A stretch of 64,000 bases of DNA, taken from assembly GCA_002478745.1 (NCBI GenBank), contig DLQI01000155.1, forward strand, positions 8,889-72,888, in the 5' to 3' direction. Below the pieces are notes generated by a model. It had not been told where the DNA came from. It ran no database searches and worked only from the letters and a program-made list of their open reading frames with translations. Position 1 is the first letter of the stretch, and every line of letters starts with the position of its first letter. The translations under genes and the position numbers were made by a program. This DNA is from Rhodobacteraceae bacterium UBA7436 (GTDB lineage Bacteria > Pseudomonadota > Alphaproteobacteria > Rhodobacterales > Rhodobacteraceae). Below, piece after piece: positions 1-7,945 of the stretch.

Positions 1-2
1 GC

Positions 3-98
3 AGCACAGTCAAAGCGCTTAAAGTGCGCAAAGTCGACCATGACGAACTGGATGAAATTAAACGGATCGCTGCGCGTTCAATGACCCGCGCACACTAA
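3..98 (+). CDS. C-terminal end of an unidentified protein (partial)
   Basis: Reading frame 3 is open from the window edge to a TAA at 96-98 and gives about 31 residues ending KRIAARSMTRAH. The other two forward frames stop early. The tail is charged, rich in Lys, Arg and Asp, and probably cytoplasmic. It is convergent with rlmE, with only 2 bases between the two stop codons, which supports it being a real gene end. The fragment is too short to name a family. Confidence 0.5.
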   Translation, partial: STVKALKVRKVDHDELDEIKRIAARSMTRAH

Positions 99-100
99 TT

Positions 101-877
101 TCAGTCGAATGGGCTGTATGTTTCGCCCGCAATTGCGCCTTTGAAACCTAAAGCAACTACAAATTTTTCAGAGCTATCTGATCGCGAAGCTGGCGGTTTA
201 AAGTTGTGCACCTTTGTAAACCGTTGCTTCAGTACTTTCTGCAAGTCGCCCTCAGCACCACCGGCCAAAACTTTCGCAACAAATGTGCCACCATCTTCGA
301 GCACATCGAATGAAAAGTAGGCCGCAGCCTCGCATAGCGAAATAATCTTGAGGTGATCCGTTTGTTTGTGGCCTGAACTAGAGGCTGCCATGTCAGACAT
401 TACAACATCAGCCTTACCACCAAGCCATTCTTTGACTTGATCGTCAGCACCCTCGTCCATGAAATCCAAAACATGTAATTCGCAGCCTGCAATCGTATCC
501 ATTTCTTGCAGATCAATTCCTAGGATCGTACCAACTGCTTTACCAGATTTTTCGCCTAAAATATTGGAGCGTTTTACCGCAACTTGGCACCAGCCACCGG
601 GGGCCGCGCCAAGGTCAACAATGCGTGCGCCGGGCACAAGGAAGCGAAACTTGTCATCAAGTTCCATAATCTTATAAGCCGCACGACCTCGGTAACCTTC
701 GGCCTTGGCACGCTTCACATATGGATCGTTCAGTTGACGCTGCAACCAACGGGTCGAACTGTTAGAGCGCCCACGGGCCGTCTTTACCTTAACTTTAAGG
801 TCACGTTGTCCACGGCCAGATGTGTTCTTGCCTGTTGGGGTTTTACCCCCACCGTTTGGTCCAGGTGTTTTTGCCAT
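101..877 (-). CDS. rlmE: 23S rRNA (uridine(2552)-2'-O)-methyltransferase RlmE (FtsJ/RrmJ)
   Basis: SAM-dependent 2'-O-methyltransferase that modifies U2552 in the A loop of 23S rRNA late in 50S assembly. The protein has 258 residues, longer than the roughly 209 of E. coli because of a basic Gly/Lys/Thr-rich N-terminal extension of about 50 residues, a common alphaproteobacterial feature. Visible motifs are [15 protein letters not shown] (first catalytic Lys), the SAM loop [23 protein letters not shown] (catalytic Asp) and FVAKVLAGG (second catalytic Lys), matching the family K-D-K-E tetrad. It starts 3 bases after the stop of the upstream Ppx/GppA gene, so the two are probably co-transcribed, an arrangement I associate with Rhodobacterales. 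Confidence 0.95.
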   Translation of the reverse strand: MAKTPGPNGGGKTPTGKNTSGRGQRDLKVKVKTARGRSNSSTRWLQRQLNDPYVKRAKAEGYRGRAAYKIMELDDKFRFLVPGARIVDLGAAPGGWCQVAVKRSNILGEKSGKAVGTILGIDLQEMDTIAGCELHVLDFMDEGADDQVKEWLGGKADVVMSDMAASSSGHKQTDHLKIISLCEAAAYFSFDVLEDGGTFVAKVLAGGAEGDLQKVLKQRFTKVHNFKPPASRSDSSEKFVVALGFKGAIAGETYSPFD

Positions 878-880
878 AAT

Positions 881-2017
881 TTATAGTGCTCCGCGTTCTA
901 ATACGCCATCGGCGCTCATTTGTGCGTATAACAGGCCTTCGCGCAAACCGCGATCCGCAACTGACAACCTGTCAGTAGGCCAACAGCGCATTAACGCCTG
1001 AAGGATAGCAGCGCCAGACATAATCAAAGCCTGACGATCCTGACCGATCCGTGGATCTGCGCGCCGCCCCGCAGGTCCCATATCGAGGTAGGACTGGATA
1101 ACTGTATCGATCTGGGTGGAAGACATCCGCAAACCGTCTACTTTGGTACGGTCATAACGCTTAAGATTTAAGTGGCTCGCTGCAACGGTTGTCACGGTAC
1201 CTGACGTGCCAACAATCTGGAAACGATCTCGCGCCTTTTCGTCGTGGTACGGCGCAAAGTCGGATAGGCTTTCCTCAAAGAAACAGCTCATCAACGCGAA
1301 CCGCGCACCATCGTCATCAACATCAATGAACTGATCGCGCAAGGTTGCGACACCCAGCGGGACACTAATCCAATCGACAACACGGGCGGATGGGATGCTT
1401 TTGTTGCTTCGGGTAAATCCAGTTTCAAGCTGCATAATCGAATGTGGACGATCGCGTTTGGGAACTTGGGACATGTCAATCCAAACCAATTCCGTCGATC
1501 CACCACCAATATCAACAACCAACAGGTTCTCTGTTTTTTTGTTCACCAATGGCGCACAAGATATTGCAGCCAGTCGTGCTTCTTCTTTAGGAGCTATGAT
1601 ATCCAAACGCAGACCTGTTTCACGGTGTACACGTTTGATGAAATCTTCGGCATTTAGCGCACGGCGACATGCCTCTGTTGCCACCAGCCGCATTCGCTTA
1701 ACGCGATGTTTACGCAGCTTTTGCTGACAAATTCGCAATGCTTGAATGGTACGTGTCATGGATCCGCGCGACAAGCGTCCGGATTTCTCAAGCCCCGCGC
1801 CCAATTGGACGGACTTCGAGAAGCTATCGACCACATGAAAACCAGTGCCCTTAGGTTGGGCGATTAACATGCGGCAACTATTTGTACCCAGATCAAGCGC
1901 TGCATAAAGCGGTTTTGATACGGGCCGTGCCGGTACGGGGCTCAGAATAGGACCCATTGCTGGGCTTTCGGCCTTATGTTCGAGCGCGCCCGCACCTTTG
2001 GGACGCTTTGGCGCCAT
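881..2017 (-). CDS. Ppx/GppA family phosphatase (exopolyphosphatase / pppGpp phosphohydrolase type)
   Basis: Member of the ASKHA-fold Ppx/GppA family, which hydrolyses inorganic polyphosphate and/or pppGpp. The 378 residues contain the first phosphate-binding loop AALDLGTNSCRML after a proline-rich N-terminal extension of about 35 residues, and the second loop VVDIGGGSTELVW. An internal GTSGTVTTVA motif and the ending SVADRGLREGLLY are typical. It is a short single-module form without the C-terminal HD domain of E. coli Ppx, as is usual for alphaproteobacterial paralogues found beside rlmE. The ATG at 2017 has a GAAAGG ribosome site. Polyphosphate and pppGpp specificity cannot be separated from sequence. 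Confidence 0.9.
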   Translation of the reverse strand: MAPKRPKGAGALEHKAESPAMGPILSPVPARPVSKPLYAALDLGTNSCRMLIAQPKGTGFHVVDSFSKSVQLGAGLEKSGRLSRGSMTRTIQALRICQQKLRKHRVKRMRLVATEACRRALNAEDFIKRVHRETGLRLDIIAPKEEARLAAISCAPLVNKKTENLLVVDIGGGSTELVWIDMSQVPKRDRPHSIMQLETGFTRSNKSIPSARVVDWISVPLGVATLRDQFIDVDDDGARFALMSCFFEESLSDFAPYHDEKARDRFQIVGTSGTVTTVAASHLNLKRYDRTKVDGLRMSSTQIDTVIQSYLDMGPAGRRADPRIGQDRQALIMSGAAILQALMRCWPTDRLSVADRGLREGLLYAQMSADGVLERGAL

Positions 2018-2291
2018 GGTTTGCGCCTTTCATTACGAGTTACTCCAACGATAGGCCTTGCCGGCCTCCCGCGCAAGTGGCCCATTGGTCCTTTGCGTCT
2101 GCTTTGACGTTTTTCTCATTCATAAAAGACATGAAGATTTTGGGTGCTCCCGATACTGGCCAAACCGAGCGTCACGGATTAGCGATAGGTCGCGGAATGG
2201 TCTGTTTCTGTCGAAAAACGGCACCAGAATCAGAATTGGCTGTCTTAGACAATAAATAGAGGCGAAAAATGAATCAGGGAGCACCACTTAT
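2018..2291 (+). promoter_or_regulatory. Intergenic leader of the one-carbon operon, with a possible 11-codon leader ORF
   Basis: This 274-base gap separates the divergent phosphatase gene from the MetF/methyltransferase operon and must hold both promoters. TTGACG at 2104-2109 is a candidate -35 element, but no convincing -10 follows at 16-18 bases. A short hairpin (AGGCC/GGCCT) lies at about 2053-2067. At 2269 an ATG preceded by GAGGCG opens an 11-codon frame that runs past the start of the next gene at 2292 and ends at 2304. I see no cobalamin, SAM or SAH riboswitch consensus that I can recognise. Confidence 0.3.
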
Positions 2292-2588
2292 ATGCCAGAT
2301 GTAACAATCGTTTATTGGCGTGATATTCCAGCCCAAGTCATTGTGGGCAAAGGACGTCGTGGTTCCAAACGCCAGCTTGAAGAACGTTTCGAACAAGCGA
2401 TTGATCGTGCGGCTATGAAGGTGAACGCCAAGGACGCCGATGCATATTTGGCAGAATGGCGTAAAGCGGCTCCCTACCAGATGGACGGCGATCCTGACGA
2501 AATAGTCGAGGCAGAGGCTTTACGTCTTGAAGCTGAGTATGATCAAGAACGCCTAAAAGCCCTTATCGCCAACGACGGACACGCCTAA
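2292..2588 (+). CDS. Virulence-factor-family small protein (PF13769 type) of the one-carbon operon
   Basis: A 98-residue soluble protein with no signal peptide. The start MPDVTIVYWRDIPAQVIVGKG resembles the small family labelled virulence factor (PF13769) in alphaproteobacteria, recognised from memory. The middle is helical and charged (RQLEERFEQAIDRAAMKV) and the end acidic. The name is historical and the function unknown. It is the first gene of an operon with a MetF-like reductase (27-base gap) and a methyl-THF:corrinoid methyltransferase, which suggests a helper role in methyl-group metabolism. The ATG at 2292 has GGAG about 11 bases upstream, slightly far. Confidence 0.75.
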   Translation: MPDVTIVYWRDIPAQVIVGKGRRGSKRQLEERFEQAIDRAAMKVNAKDADAYLAEWRKAAPYQMDGDPDEIVEAEALRLEAEYDQERLKALIANDGHA

Positions 2589-2615
2589 ATAATAGGCCCT
2601 AAGAAAGGGAAGCCA

Positions 2616-3545
2616 ATGGCTTTGCTCAACTTTAAAAAACCAGAGGGTCCAATCGCTGGCTCCCTTAGCCCTGAGGTCGAAGCCTTTTTGCAAGGTTATT
2701 CGATTGAAGTAATGCCGCGCACCGCTTCTAAAGTTGAAGACTTTCGCGCAATTCTCCCCAAAGGCACCCGCGTTTATGTCGCCCACATCGAGGGCACCCC
2801 GATTGAGGACATGGTTTCCACAGCCGCGCGTCTGAACGCGGAAGGCTTTGATGTAATGCCGCACTTCCCTGCCCGGATCATCAAGGATCAGGCTACTTTG
2901 ACCGACTGGATTGCGCGCTATCAAGGTGAGGCAAACGTCAATCAAGCCTTGTTGCTGGCGGGTGGCGTAACCAAGCCCCACGGTGATTACCATTCTTCGA
3001 TGCAATTGATGGAAAGTGGTGAATTCGACCGAGTAGGATTTAAACGCCTACATGTTGCGGGGCATCCGGAAGGCAATAAAGACATCGACCCCACGGGCGG
3101 TATGGCCAATGTGGACGAAGCTTTGCGTTGGAAACAAGATTTTTCCAACCGCTCGGATGCTGAGATGGCCTTAGCTACACAGTTCGCATTTGAGTCCGGT
3201 CCAATTATTGAATGGGCTCAATCCTTAAAGGCCGCTGGAATCGACATCCCAATCCACATCGGAATCGCAGGACCTGCCAAACTGCAAACTATGATCAAGT
3301 TCGCCATCGCTTGCGGTGTTGGGCCCTCTTTACGTGTGCTGCAACGCCGCGCAAAAGATGTGACCAAACTGCTGCTCCCCTTTGAACCAACTGAGGTAAT
3401 TAGCGAACTGGCTGCACATGCCGCGGCCAACCCTGACACAAACATCGTCAAAGTGCATTTCTTCCCACTGGGTGGGATCAAGACAAATGCAAACTGGGCA
3501 ATTTCGAACGGTGGCAGCGCAGCTGTTCCCGTTAACGCATCTTAA
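2616..3545 (+). CDS. metF: Methylenetetrahydrofolate reductase (MetF-like)
   Basis: A 309-residue flavoprotein of the MetF TIM-barrel family, expected to interconvert 5,10-methylene-THF and 5-methyl-THF. The sequence shows SIEVMPRTASKVEDF near residue 30 where canonical MetF has FEFFPP, then VAHIEGTPIEDM, DVMPHFPARII, LLLAGG and LHVAGHPEGNKDI. The later IPIHIGIAGPAK corresponds to the MetF C-terminal P-G-I-x-P region. The divergent N-terminal motif marks the alphaproteobacterial variant rather than E. coli MetF. AAGGGAAG precedes the ATG. The 24-base gap to the methyl-THF methyltransferase downstream fits a pathway from C1-folate to methionine, or the reverse oxidation of methyl groups from methylated osmolytes. 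Confidence 0.85.
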   Translation: MALLNFKKPEGPIAGSLSPEVEAFLQGYSIEVMPRTASKVEDFRAILPKGTRVYVAHIEGTPIEDMVSTAARLNAEGFDVMPHFPARIIKDQATLTDWIARYQGEANVNQALLLAGGVTKPHGDYHSSMQLMESGEFDRVGFKRLHVAGHPEGNKDIDPTGGMANVDEALRWKQDFSNRSDAEMALATQFAFESGPIIEWAQSLKAAGIDIPIHIGIAGPAKLQTMIKFAIACGVGPSLRVLQRRAKDVTKLLLPFEPTEVISELAAHAAANPDTNIVKVHFFPLGGIKTNANWAISNGGSAAVPVNAS

Positions 3546-3569
3546 TTTCGTCTTCTAAGGACACAGCAC

Positions 3570-4652
3570 ATGACCCGTACAATCGTAGAATCCAAAACCA
3601 AAACAGCCATTATTGGCTTTGACCAACCGTTCTGCGTTATCGGCGAGCGGATCAATCCGACGGGTCGCAAAATTTTGTCTGAAGAGCTTGAACGGGGTGA
3701 TTTTTCCCGCGTTGAGGCTGATGCTGTCGCCCAAGTAATGGCTGGTGCCAATATTCTTGACGTGAACTCAGGCGCTGTGTTCTCGAACAAGATGGCGGAA
3801 GACCCACGCTATGCTGACAACAACTTTGTTGAACCGATGTTGATGAAAGAACTAATTGAACGTGTTCAAGCGATCGTTGATGTACCTTTGTGCATCGATA
3901 GCTCTGTTCCGGGCGCTTTGGAAAACGGTTTGGCTGCGGCTGAAGGGCGTCCATTGTTGAACTCTGTGACTGGCGAAGAAGACCGCATGGAATTGGTTCT
4001 GCCATTGGTTAAGAAATACAATGTCCCAGTTGTTGCAATTTCGAACGATGACACCGGCATTTCTGAGGATCCAGATGTTCGTTTTGCCGTCGCCAAGAAA
4101 ATCGTAGAACGCGCTGCGGATTTTGGCATCCCAGCTCATGACATCGTGGTTGATCCATTGGTGATGCCAATTGGTGCTATGGGAACCGCTGGATTGCAGG
4201 TTTTCGCACTGGTACGCCGTTTGCGTGAAGAACTGGGTGTGAACACGACCTGTGGTGCCTCAAACATCTCGTTCGGATTACCGAACCGCCACGGTATCAA
4301 CAACGCGTTTTTACCAATGGCAATGGCGGCAGGAATGACATCTGCGATCATGAACCCAGTTGCCTTGCCTATTGGCCCAAAGAAGATCGCAGCAAAGCGT
4401 GCTGAAGTTGAAGCCGCTGGCATTGTTCTTCCCGCCGATATGGAAGACGAGGCATTCGTACAAATGTTCGGGCTTGGCTCAACGAAACCACGTGCGGGTA
4501 AAGAAATGGAAGCCATTCGCGCCGCCAATTTCCTTACAGACAATGACCCACATGGTACCGAATGGATTAGCACGAACAAAGTTGCCCCAAAAGCTGGCGA
4601 TGAGGGTCGTGGTCGCGCCGGTCGCGTTGGTGGGCGCCGTCGTCGGACGTAA
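3570..4652 (+). CDS. Methyltetrahydrofolate:corrinoid methyltransferase (pterin-binding MeTr/MetH-module protein)
   Basis: Stand-alone pterin-binding (DHPS-fold) methyltransferase of 360 residues, which moves the methyl of 5-methyl-THF to a corrinoid protein. It shows GERINPTGRKILSEEL, ANILDVNSGA, VPLCIDSSVPGALENGL, NSVTGEEDRMELVLPL, ISNDDTGI and CGASNISFGLPNRHG, all matching the MetH pterin domain and acetogen MeTr. No homocysteine or B12 domain is fused, so partners are encoded elsewhere. This agrees with the split methionine synthase known in Rhodobacterales. The C-terminus is an unusual Arg/Gly-rich tail (about 15 residues ending GGRRRRT). AAGGA lies upstream of the ATG. Confidence 0.88.
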   Translation: MTRTIVESKTKTAIIGFDQPFCVIGERINPTGRKILSEELERGDFSRVEADAVAQVMAGANILDVNSGAVFSNKMAEDPRYADNNFVEPMLMKELIERVQAIVDVPLCIDSSVPGALENGLAAAEGRPLLNSVTGEEDRMELVLPLVKKYNVPVVAISNDDTGISEDPDVRFAVAKKIVERAADFGIPAHDIVVDPLVMPIGAMGTAGLQVFALVRRLREELGVNTTCGASNISFGLPNRHGINNAFLPMAMAAGMTSAIMNPVALPIGPKKIAAKRAEVEAAGIVLPADMEDEAFVQMFGLGSTKPRAGKEMEAIRAANFLTDNDPHGTEWISTNKVAPKAGDEGRGRAGRVGGRRRRT

Positions 4653-4668
4653 CGTTGATTTTATAGTG

Positions 4669-4710
4669 AAAAACGGGCCGTTCAGCATATTGGGCGCCCC
4701 GTTTGGTTTT
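4669..4710 (+). terminator. Probable Rho-independent terminator of the one-carbon operon
   Basis: AAAACGGGC (4670-4678) can pair with GCCCCGTTT (4696-4704), with one bulged C and a loop of about 17 bases, followed by GGTTTT and a T-rich stretch to 4718. It lies between convergent operons and could serve both. Confidence 0.55.
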
Positions 4711-4721
4711 ACTTTTTTAAT

Positions 4722-5750
4722 TCAAGTTACTGTAAGGCGTTGCTTACCTCGTCCCATTGAGACCAAGAAAAACTTTTCTTCTTGAACGGCCTCAAAGTCC
4801 GCCTTACTCCGCATTTCATGCCATCCACATACGATGAGGGACTGCGCAACCGCTCCGCCCAATGTGTTTCCAGGTCCAGCGACAATAAACAAGTCAGGTG
4901 CAAATTCCTGTGCGGCAGCTTTGATTGCACCTGCAAAGTCATAGGTCTGTGTAACTTGGGAACCCAAAGTATAGTCCCACATCGCTTTGGTATCGCAGCC
5001 ATCTGGCCACCAAATTTTACCGAAGCCATCAATTAACGGTACTTTGGGTGCAGACACCCTTAAATCAGCTAACTGTGCACGACCTTGCGCCGCGACCACT
5101 TCCTGCAAAGGACTGTGAAACGCTGCATGGTTTTGCAAGCGCATCGGGAAGTGTCCAACTTTAGGAACCATGCTTTCAAATGCAGCCAAACCCGTCTCAT
5201 TGCCTGCAAAAACAAGGATGCCGCCGAGGTTGATAGAGATACAAAGGTCATGACCTGGTTTGGTGTCGATCTGTTTGACCAGTTCCAGAAGTCCAGTTTT
5301 CACACCCTCATCAACAACCCAGCCTGCATCACAAACTGAGTAGACCAGCTGCCCACCAATCAGGTTCTGTTGCATAAGGTTGCCCATAGTGTTCACGAGG
5401 CGAAATCCATCTTGATCAGAAACAGCACCTGCGAGTGCCATGGCAATATACCAACCCATGGAATTGCCCGTAACTGCGACAACTTCGATATCATCCGCTA
5501 ATGAACTGCCGTCAAAAAATGCACTTGCGTAGATCAAGCCAGAAGCATTGTCGCCGCGCGTATAGACGTTTGCATCGAATTTTTCAGCGGCGTCTAGCGT
5601 TGTTATGGCAGATTGCCCCAACGCAGCACGCTGGGTGTCAAAGCCGTTCAATTCGGCGTCAAAACGTGGGCTGTGTTGCTTGAGGTATCCCAATTCAGGC
5701 GCGTTATATGTTCCGCGCCCCGGACAAATAAGAACTGCGCGGCGCGTCAT
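4722..5750 (-). CDS. FabD-like ACP S-acyltransferase (malonyltransferase family)
   Basis: Acyltransferase of 342 residues related to malonyl-CoA:ACP transacylase. The nucleophile elbow is VTGNSMGWYIA (Ser97, replacing GHSLG) and the catalytic His lies in NHAAFHSPL (His212), as in FabD. LICPGRGT near the N-terminus stands where FabD has a Q-G glutamine motif, so the oxyanion Gln is replaced, and GPGNTLGGAV near the C-terminus matches the FabD loop. It is therefore probably a dedicated transacylase rather than the housekeeping FabD. Its start overlaps the stop of the E1 dehydrogenase by 4 bases (ATGA), implying translational coupling. Acyl donor and acceptor are unknown; see the operon finding. 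Confidence 0.75.
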   Translation of the reverse strand: MTRRAVLICPGRGTYNAPELGYLKQHSPRFDAELNGFDTQRAALGQSAITTLDAAEKFDANVYTRGDNASGLIYASAFFDGSSLADDIEVVAVTGNSMGWYIAMALAGAVSDQDGFRLVNTMGNLMQQNLIGGQLVYSVCDAGWVVDEGVKTGLLELVKQIDTKPGHDLCISINLGGILVFAGNETGLAAFESMVPKVGHFPMRLQNHAAFHSPLQEVVAAQGRAQLADLRVSAPKVPLIDGFGKIWWPDGCDTKAMWDYTLGSQVTQTYDFAGAIKAAAQEFAPDLFIVAGPGNTLGGAVAQSLIVCGWHEMRSKADFEAVQEEKFFLVSMGRGKQRLTVT

Positions 5751-7936
5751 TTTTTACCCCGTTTCATTAAGTTGTGTGCCGCATCAATAATACTATCCTT
5801 GGAAGGCATCGTTGCACCATATGCAGGACCTGTCGCAATGAAGCTGTCCTCAGCCACCAATCTAGCGAAATTGCCAACTTCTGCCTCGGCAAACGAGGCC
5901 ATCAACCCTTCTGCCTGCCCGCCAGTCCCTCGACATTCATCAACGATTAAAACATTTTTGCAGCCGTCAATTGCGCGAAACAAAGCTTCGTGGGGTAATG
6001 GCGCCAACCAACGCAAATCGATCACGCGGGTTTTGATCCCTTCATTTTCCAACACATTGACCGCTTGGCGCGATAGGTAATGACCATTACCATAAGTTAC
6101 GATTGCCAGATCCTGCCCATTGCCATGAATACCAACCTCCCCAAACCCGATCCGCTTTTCAGGCGATGGATAGGTATCCATCCAAGTGCCATCCCCATCT
6201 TCGAGATCACGTGTGTGATAAAGGGCAATCGGCTCTACAAAGACCACAACCCGCTGTTCTTCACGTGCAAGTCTCACTGACTCGCGCAACATCCCAGCAG
6301 CATCTCCGCCACTTGATGGACATGCAATTATGACGCCCGGTATATCGCGCAATACAGCAAGGGAGTTGTCGTTGTGAAAATGTCCACCAAACCCCTTTTG
6401 ATAGCCAAGGCCCGCAACGCGCAACACCATTGGGTTGGTGAACTGGCCGTTGGAAAAGAAAGAGAGCGTTGCCGCCTCGCCGCGTAACTGATCCTCTGCA
6501 TTGTGCAAATAAGCAAGGAACTGAATTTCAGGGATCGGGATAAAACCGTTGTGACCCATACCAATTGCAAGACCCAAAATTGATTGCTCGTCCAACAAGC
6601 TGTCGATGACACGGGCTGGTCCAAATCGTTTTTGAATTTTTTGAGTGACGCCATAAACGCCCCCCTTTAGACCGACGTCTTCCCCCATCATGACCACTTC
6701 AGGATGGTCCAGCATCAGGTCAGTAAGAGCCCAATTGATCAGCTTTCCCATAGTTTGAGGCGATGTTTGAGTTTTTAGCTCGTTACCAAATGCGATGCTG
6801 CGGGCGTCGGTATCCACCCCGTTGCTAGGCTTGCACCCGCGCGCTGGTGGTATGATGCTCTCCATGATCTGGCTGGCTGATGATAGCCGTGGGCGTTTGA
6901 CGGCTTCATGTGACAGGGTATCTACCCGTTTTTGGGTTTGATTATACATCTCAAGTGCACGTTCCACACTAAGTGCACCGGCATCACGCAATAGCCTGAC
7001 AGAATGCAGCAATGGATCGTTTGCTTCGTCTTGCTCAACCTCTGATTTTGGCAAATATGTGGTGGCTACATCTGGTCCTGCGTGCCCATATAGGCGGACC
7101 ATCCTTAGGTGTAAAAATGCCGGTTTTTTGCGGGTCCGTACATATGCGGCTGCTTCTTGTGTGACAGCGTATGTTTCATAGATATCAAGGCCATCCGCCT
7201 CGAAATACTTAACCCCTGGCCTGTGTTTCATCGATGCGGCGATCCAGCCATGGGGTGTTTTCGTGGAAATCCCGATTCCGTTATCTTCACAAACAAACAA
7301 AAGTGGCAAAGGTGCCGATTGAACTGATGACCAACCCGCTGCATTAAAGGCCCCCTGCGCGGTTGAGTGATTGGCCGACGCGTCACCAAATGAGCAAATC
7401 GCGATGCCGTCTTCGGGCAACTGGCGGTGTTCAGGTGCGTGCCGACGTGCTGTGCCAAGCGAATAAGCAGCCCCAAGCGCCTTTGGCAGGTGACTGGCAA
7501 TCGTGGAAGTCTGTGGCGGGATAAACAGGTCTTTGGAACCCAGAACCTTATGACGCCCCCCACTAATTGGATCATCCATGGAGCATGCAAAACTGAGCAG
7601 CATGTCCCACGTCATCGTTTGACCCGTTACTTGATCTGCTCGGGCCAATTGAAACGCTGCATCACGGTAGTGCAAAAACGCAATGTCATTGGGGCGCAGT
7701 GCGCGTGCGACGGCAGCCATGCCTTCGTGCCCAGATGAACCAATGGTGTAAAACCCCTGCCCTTCCTTTTGCATGCGGCGGCTGGTGATATCTAACGCGC
7801 GGCTGGTTAGCTGAGCGCGATAGATTTCAACCGCTGTGTACGGGTCTAGACCCGATTTTGGCGCTACACCGGTTGGAAGTTCATTGGCAGCGACACGACG
7901 CAGAAAATTACCGTGAACAATATTAGCGCGATCCAT
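5747..7936 (-). CDS. Fused E1 alpha-beta 2-oxoacid dehydrogenase (TPP-dependent)
   Basis: A 729-residue fusion of E1 alpha and beta of the branched-chain 2-oxoacid/pyruvate dehydrogenase class. The alpha half (about 1-330) carries the TPP motif GDASANHST at 184 onward with the closing Asn at 219 (CEDNGIGIS). The beta half (about 390-729) has MMGEDVGLKGGVYGVT, RVIDSLLDEQSILGLAIG, a PEIQFLAYLHNAEDQ segment and FVEPIALYH. It should decarboxylate a 2-oxoacid and hand the acyl group to a lipoyl E2, yet no E2 or E3 is nearby. The aminotransferase upstream could supply the 2-oxoacid and the acyltransferase downstream could handle the acyl product. The substrate is not predictable. Confidence 0.85.
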   Translation of the reverse strand: MDRANIVHGNFLRRVAANELPTGVAPKSGLDPYTAVEIYRAQLTSRALDITSRRMQKEGQGFYTIGSSGHEGMAAVARALRPNDIAFLHYRDAAFQLARADQVTGQTMTWDMLLSFACSMDDPISGGRHKVLGSKDLFIPPQTSTIASHLPKALGAAYSLGTARRHAPEHRQLPEDGIAICSFGDASANHSTAQGAFNAAGWSSVQSAPLPLLFVCEDNGIGISTKTPHGWIAASMKHRPGVKYFEADGLDIYETYAVTQEAAAYVRTRKKPAFLHLRMVRLYGHAGPDVATTYLPKSEVEQDEANDPLLHSVRLLRDAGALSVERALEMYNQTQKRVDTLSHEAVKRPRLSSASQIMESIIPPARGCKPSNGVDTDARSIAFGNELKTQTSPQTMGKLINWALTDLMLDHPEVVMMGEDVGLKGGVYGVTQKIQKRFGPARVIDSLLDEQSILGLAIGMGHNGFIPIPEIQFLAYLHNAEDQLRGEAATLSFFSNGQFTNPMVLRVAGLGYQKGFGGHFHNDNSLAVLRDIPGVIIACPSSGGDAAGMLRESVRLAREEQRVVVFVEPIALYHTRDLEDGDGTWMDTYPSPEKRIGFGEVGIHGNGQDLAIVTYGNGHYLSRQAVNVLENEGIKTRVIDLRWLAPLPHEALFRAIDGCKNVLIVDECRGTGGQAEGLMASFAEAEVGNFARLVAEDSFIATGPAYGATMPSKDSIIDAAHNLMKRGKK

Positions 7937-7945
7937 GATGAATTC

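Noticed and set aside
2018..2291. Cobalamin, SAM or SAH riboswitch upstream of the one-carbon operon
   Set aside because: No matching conserved boxes were seen in the 274-base leader; only a short hairpin and a micro-ORF.
5613..6080. 155-codon plus-strand frame across the E1/acyltransferase junction
   Set aside because: Antisense to two well-supported coupled genes and without recognisable domains.
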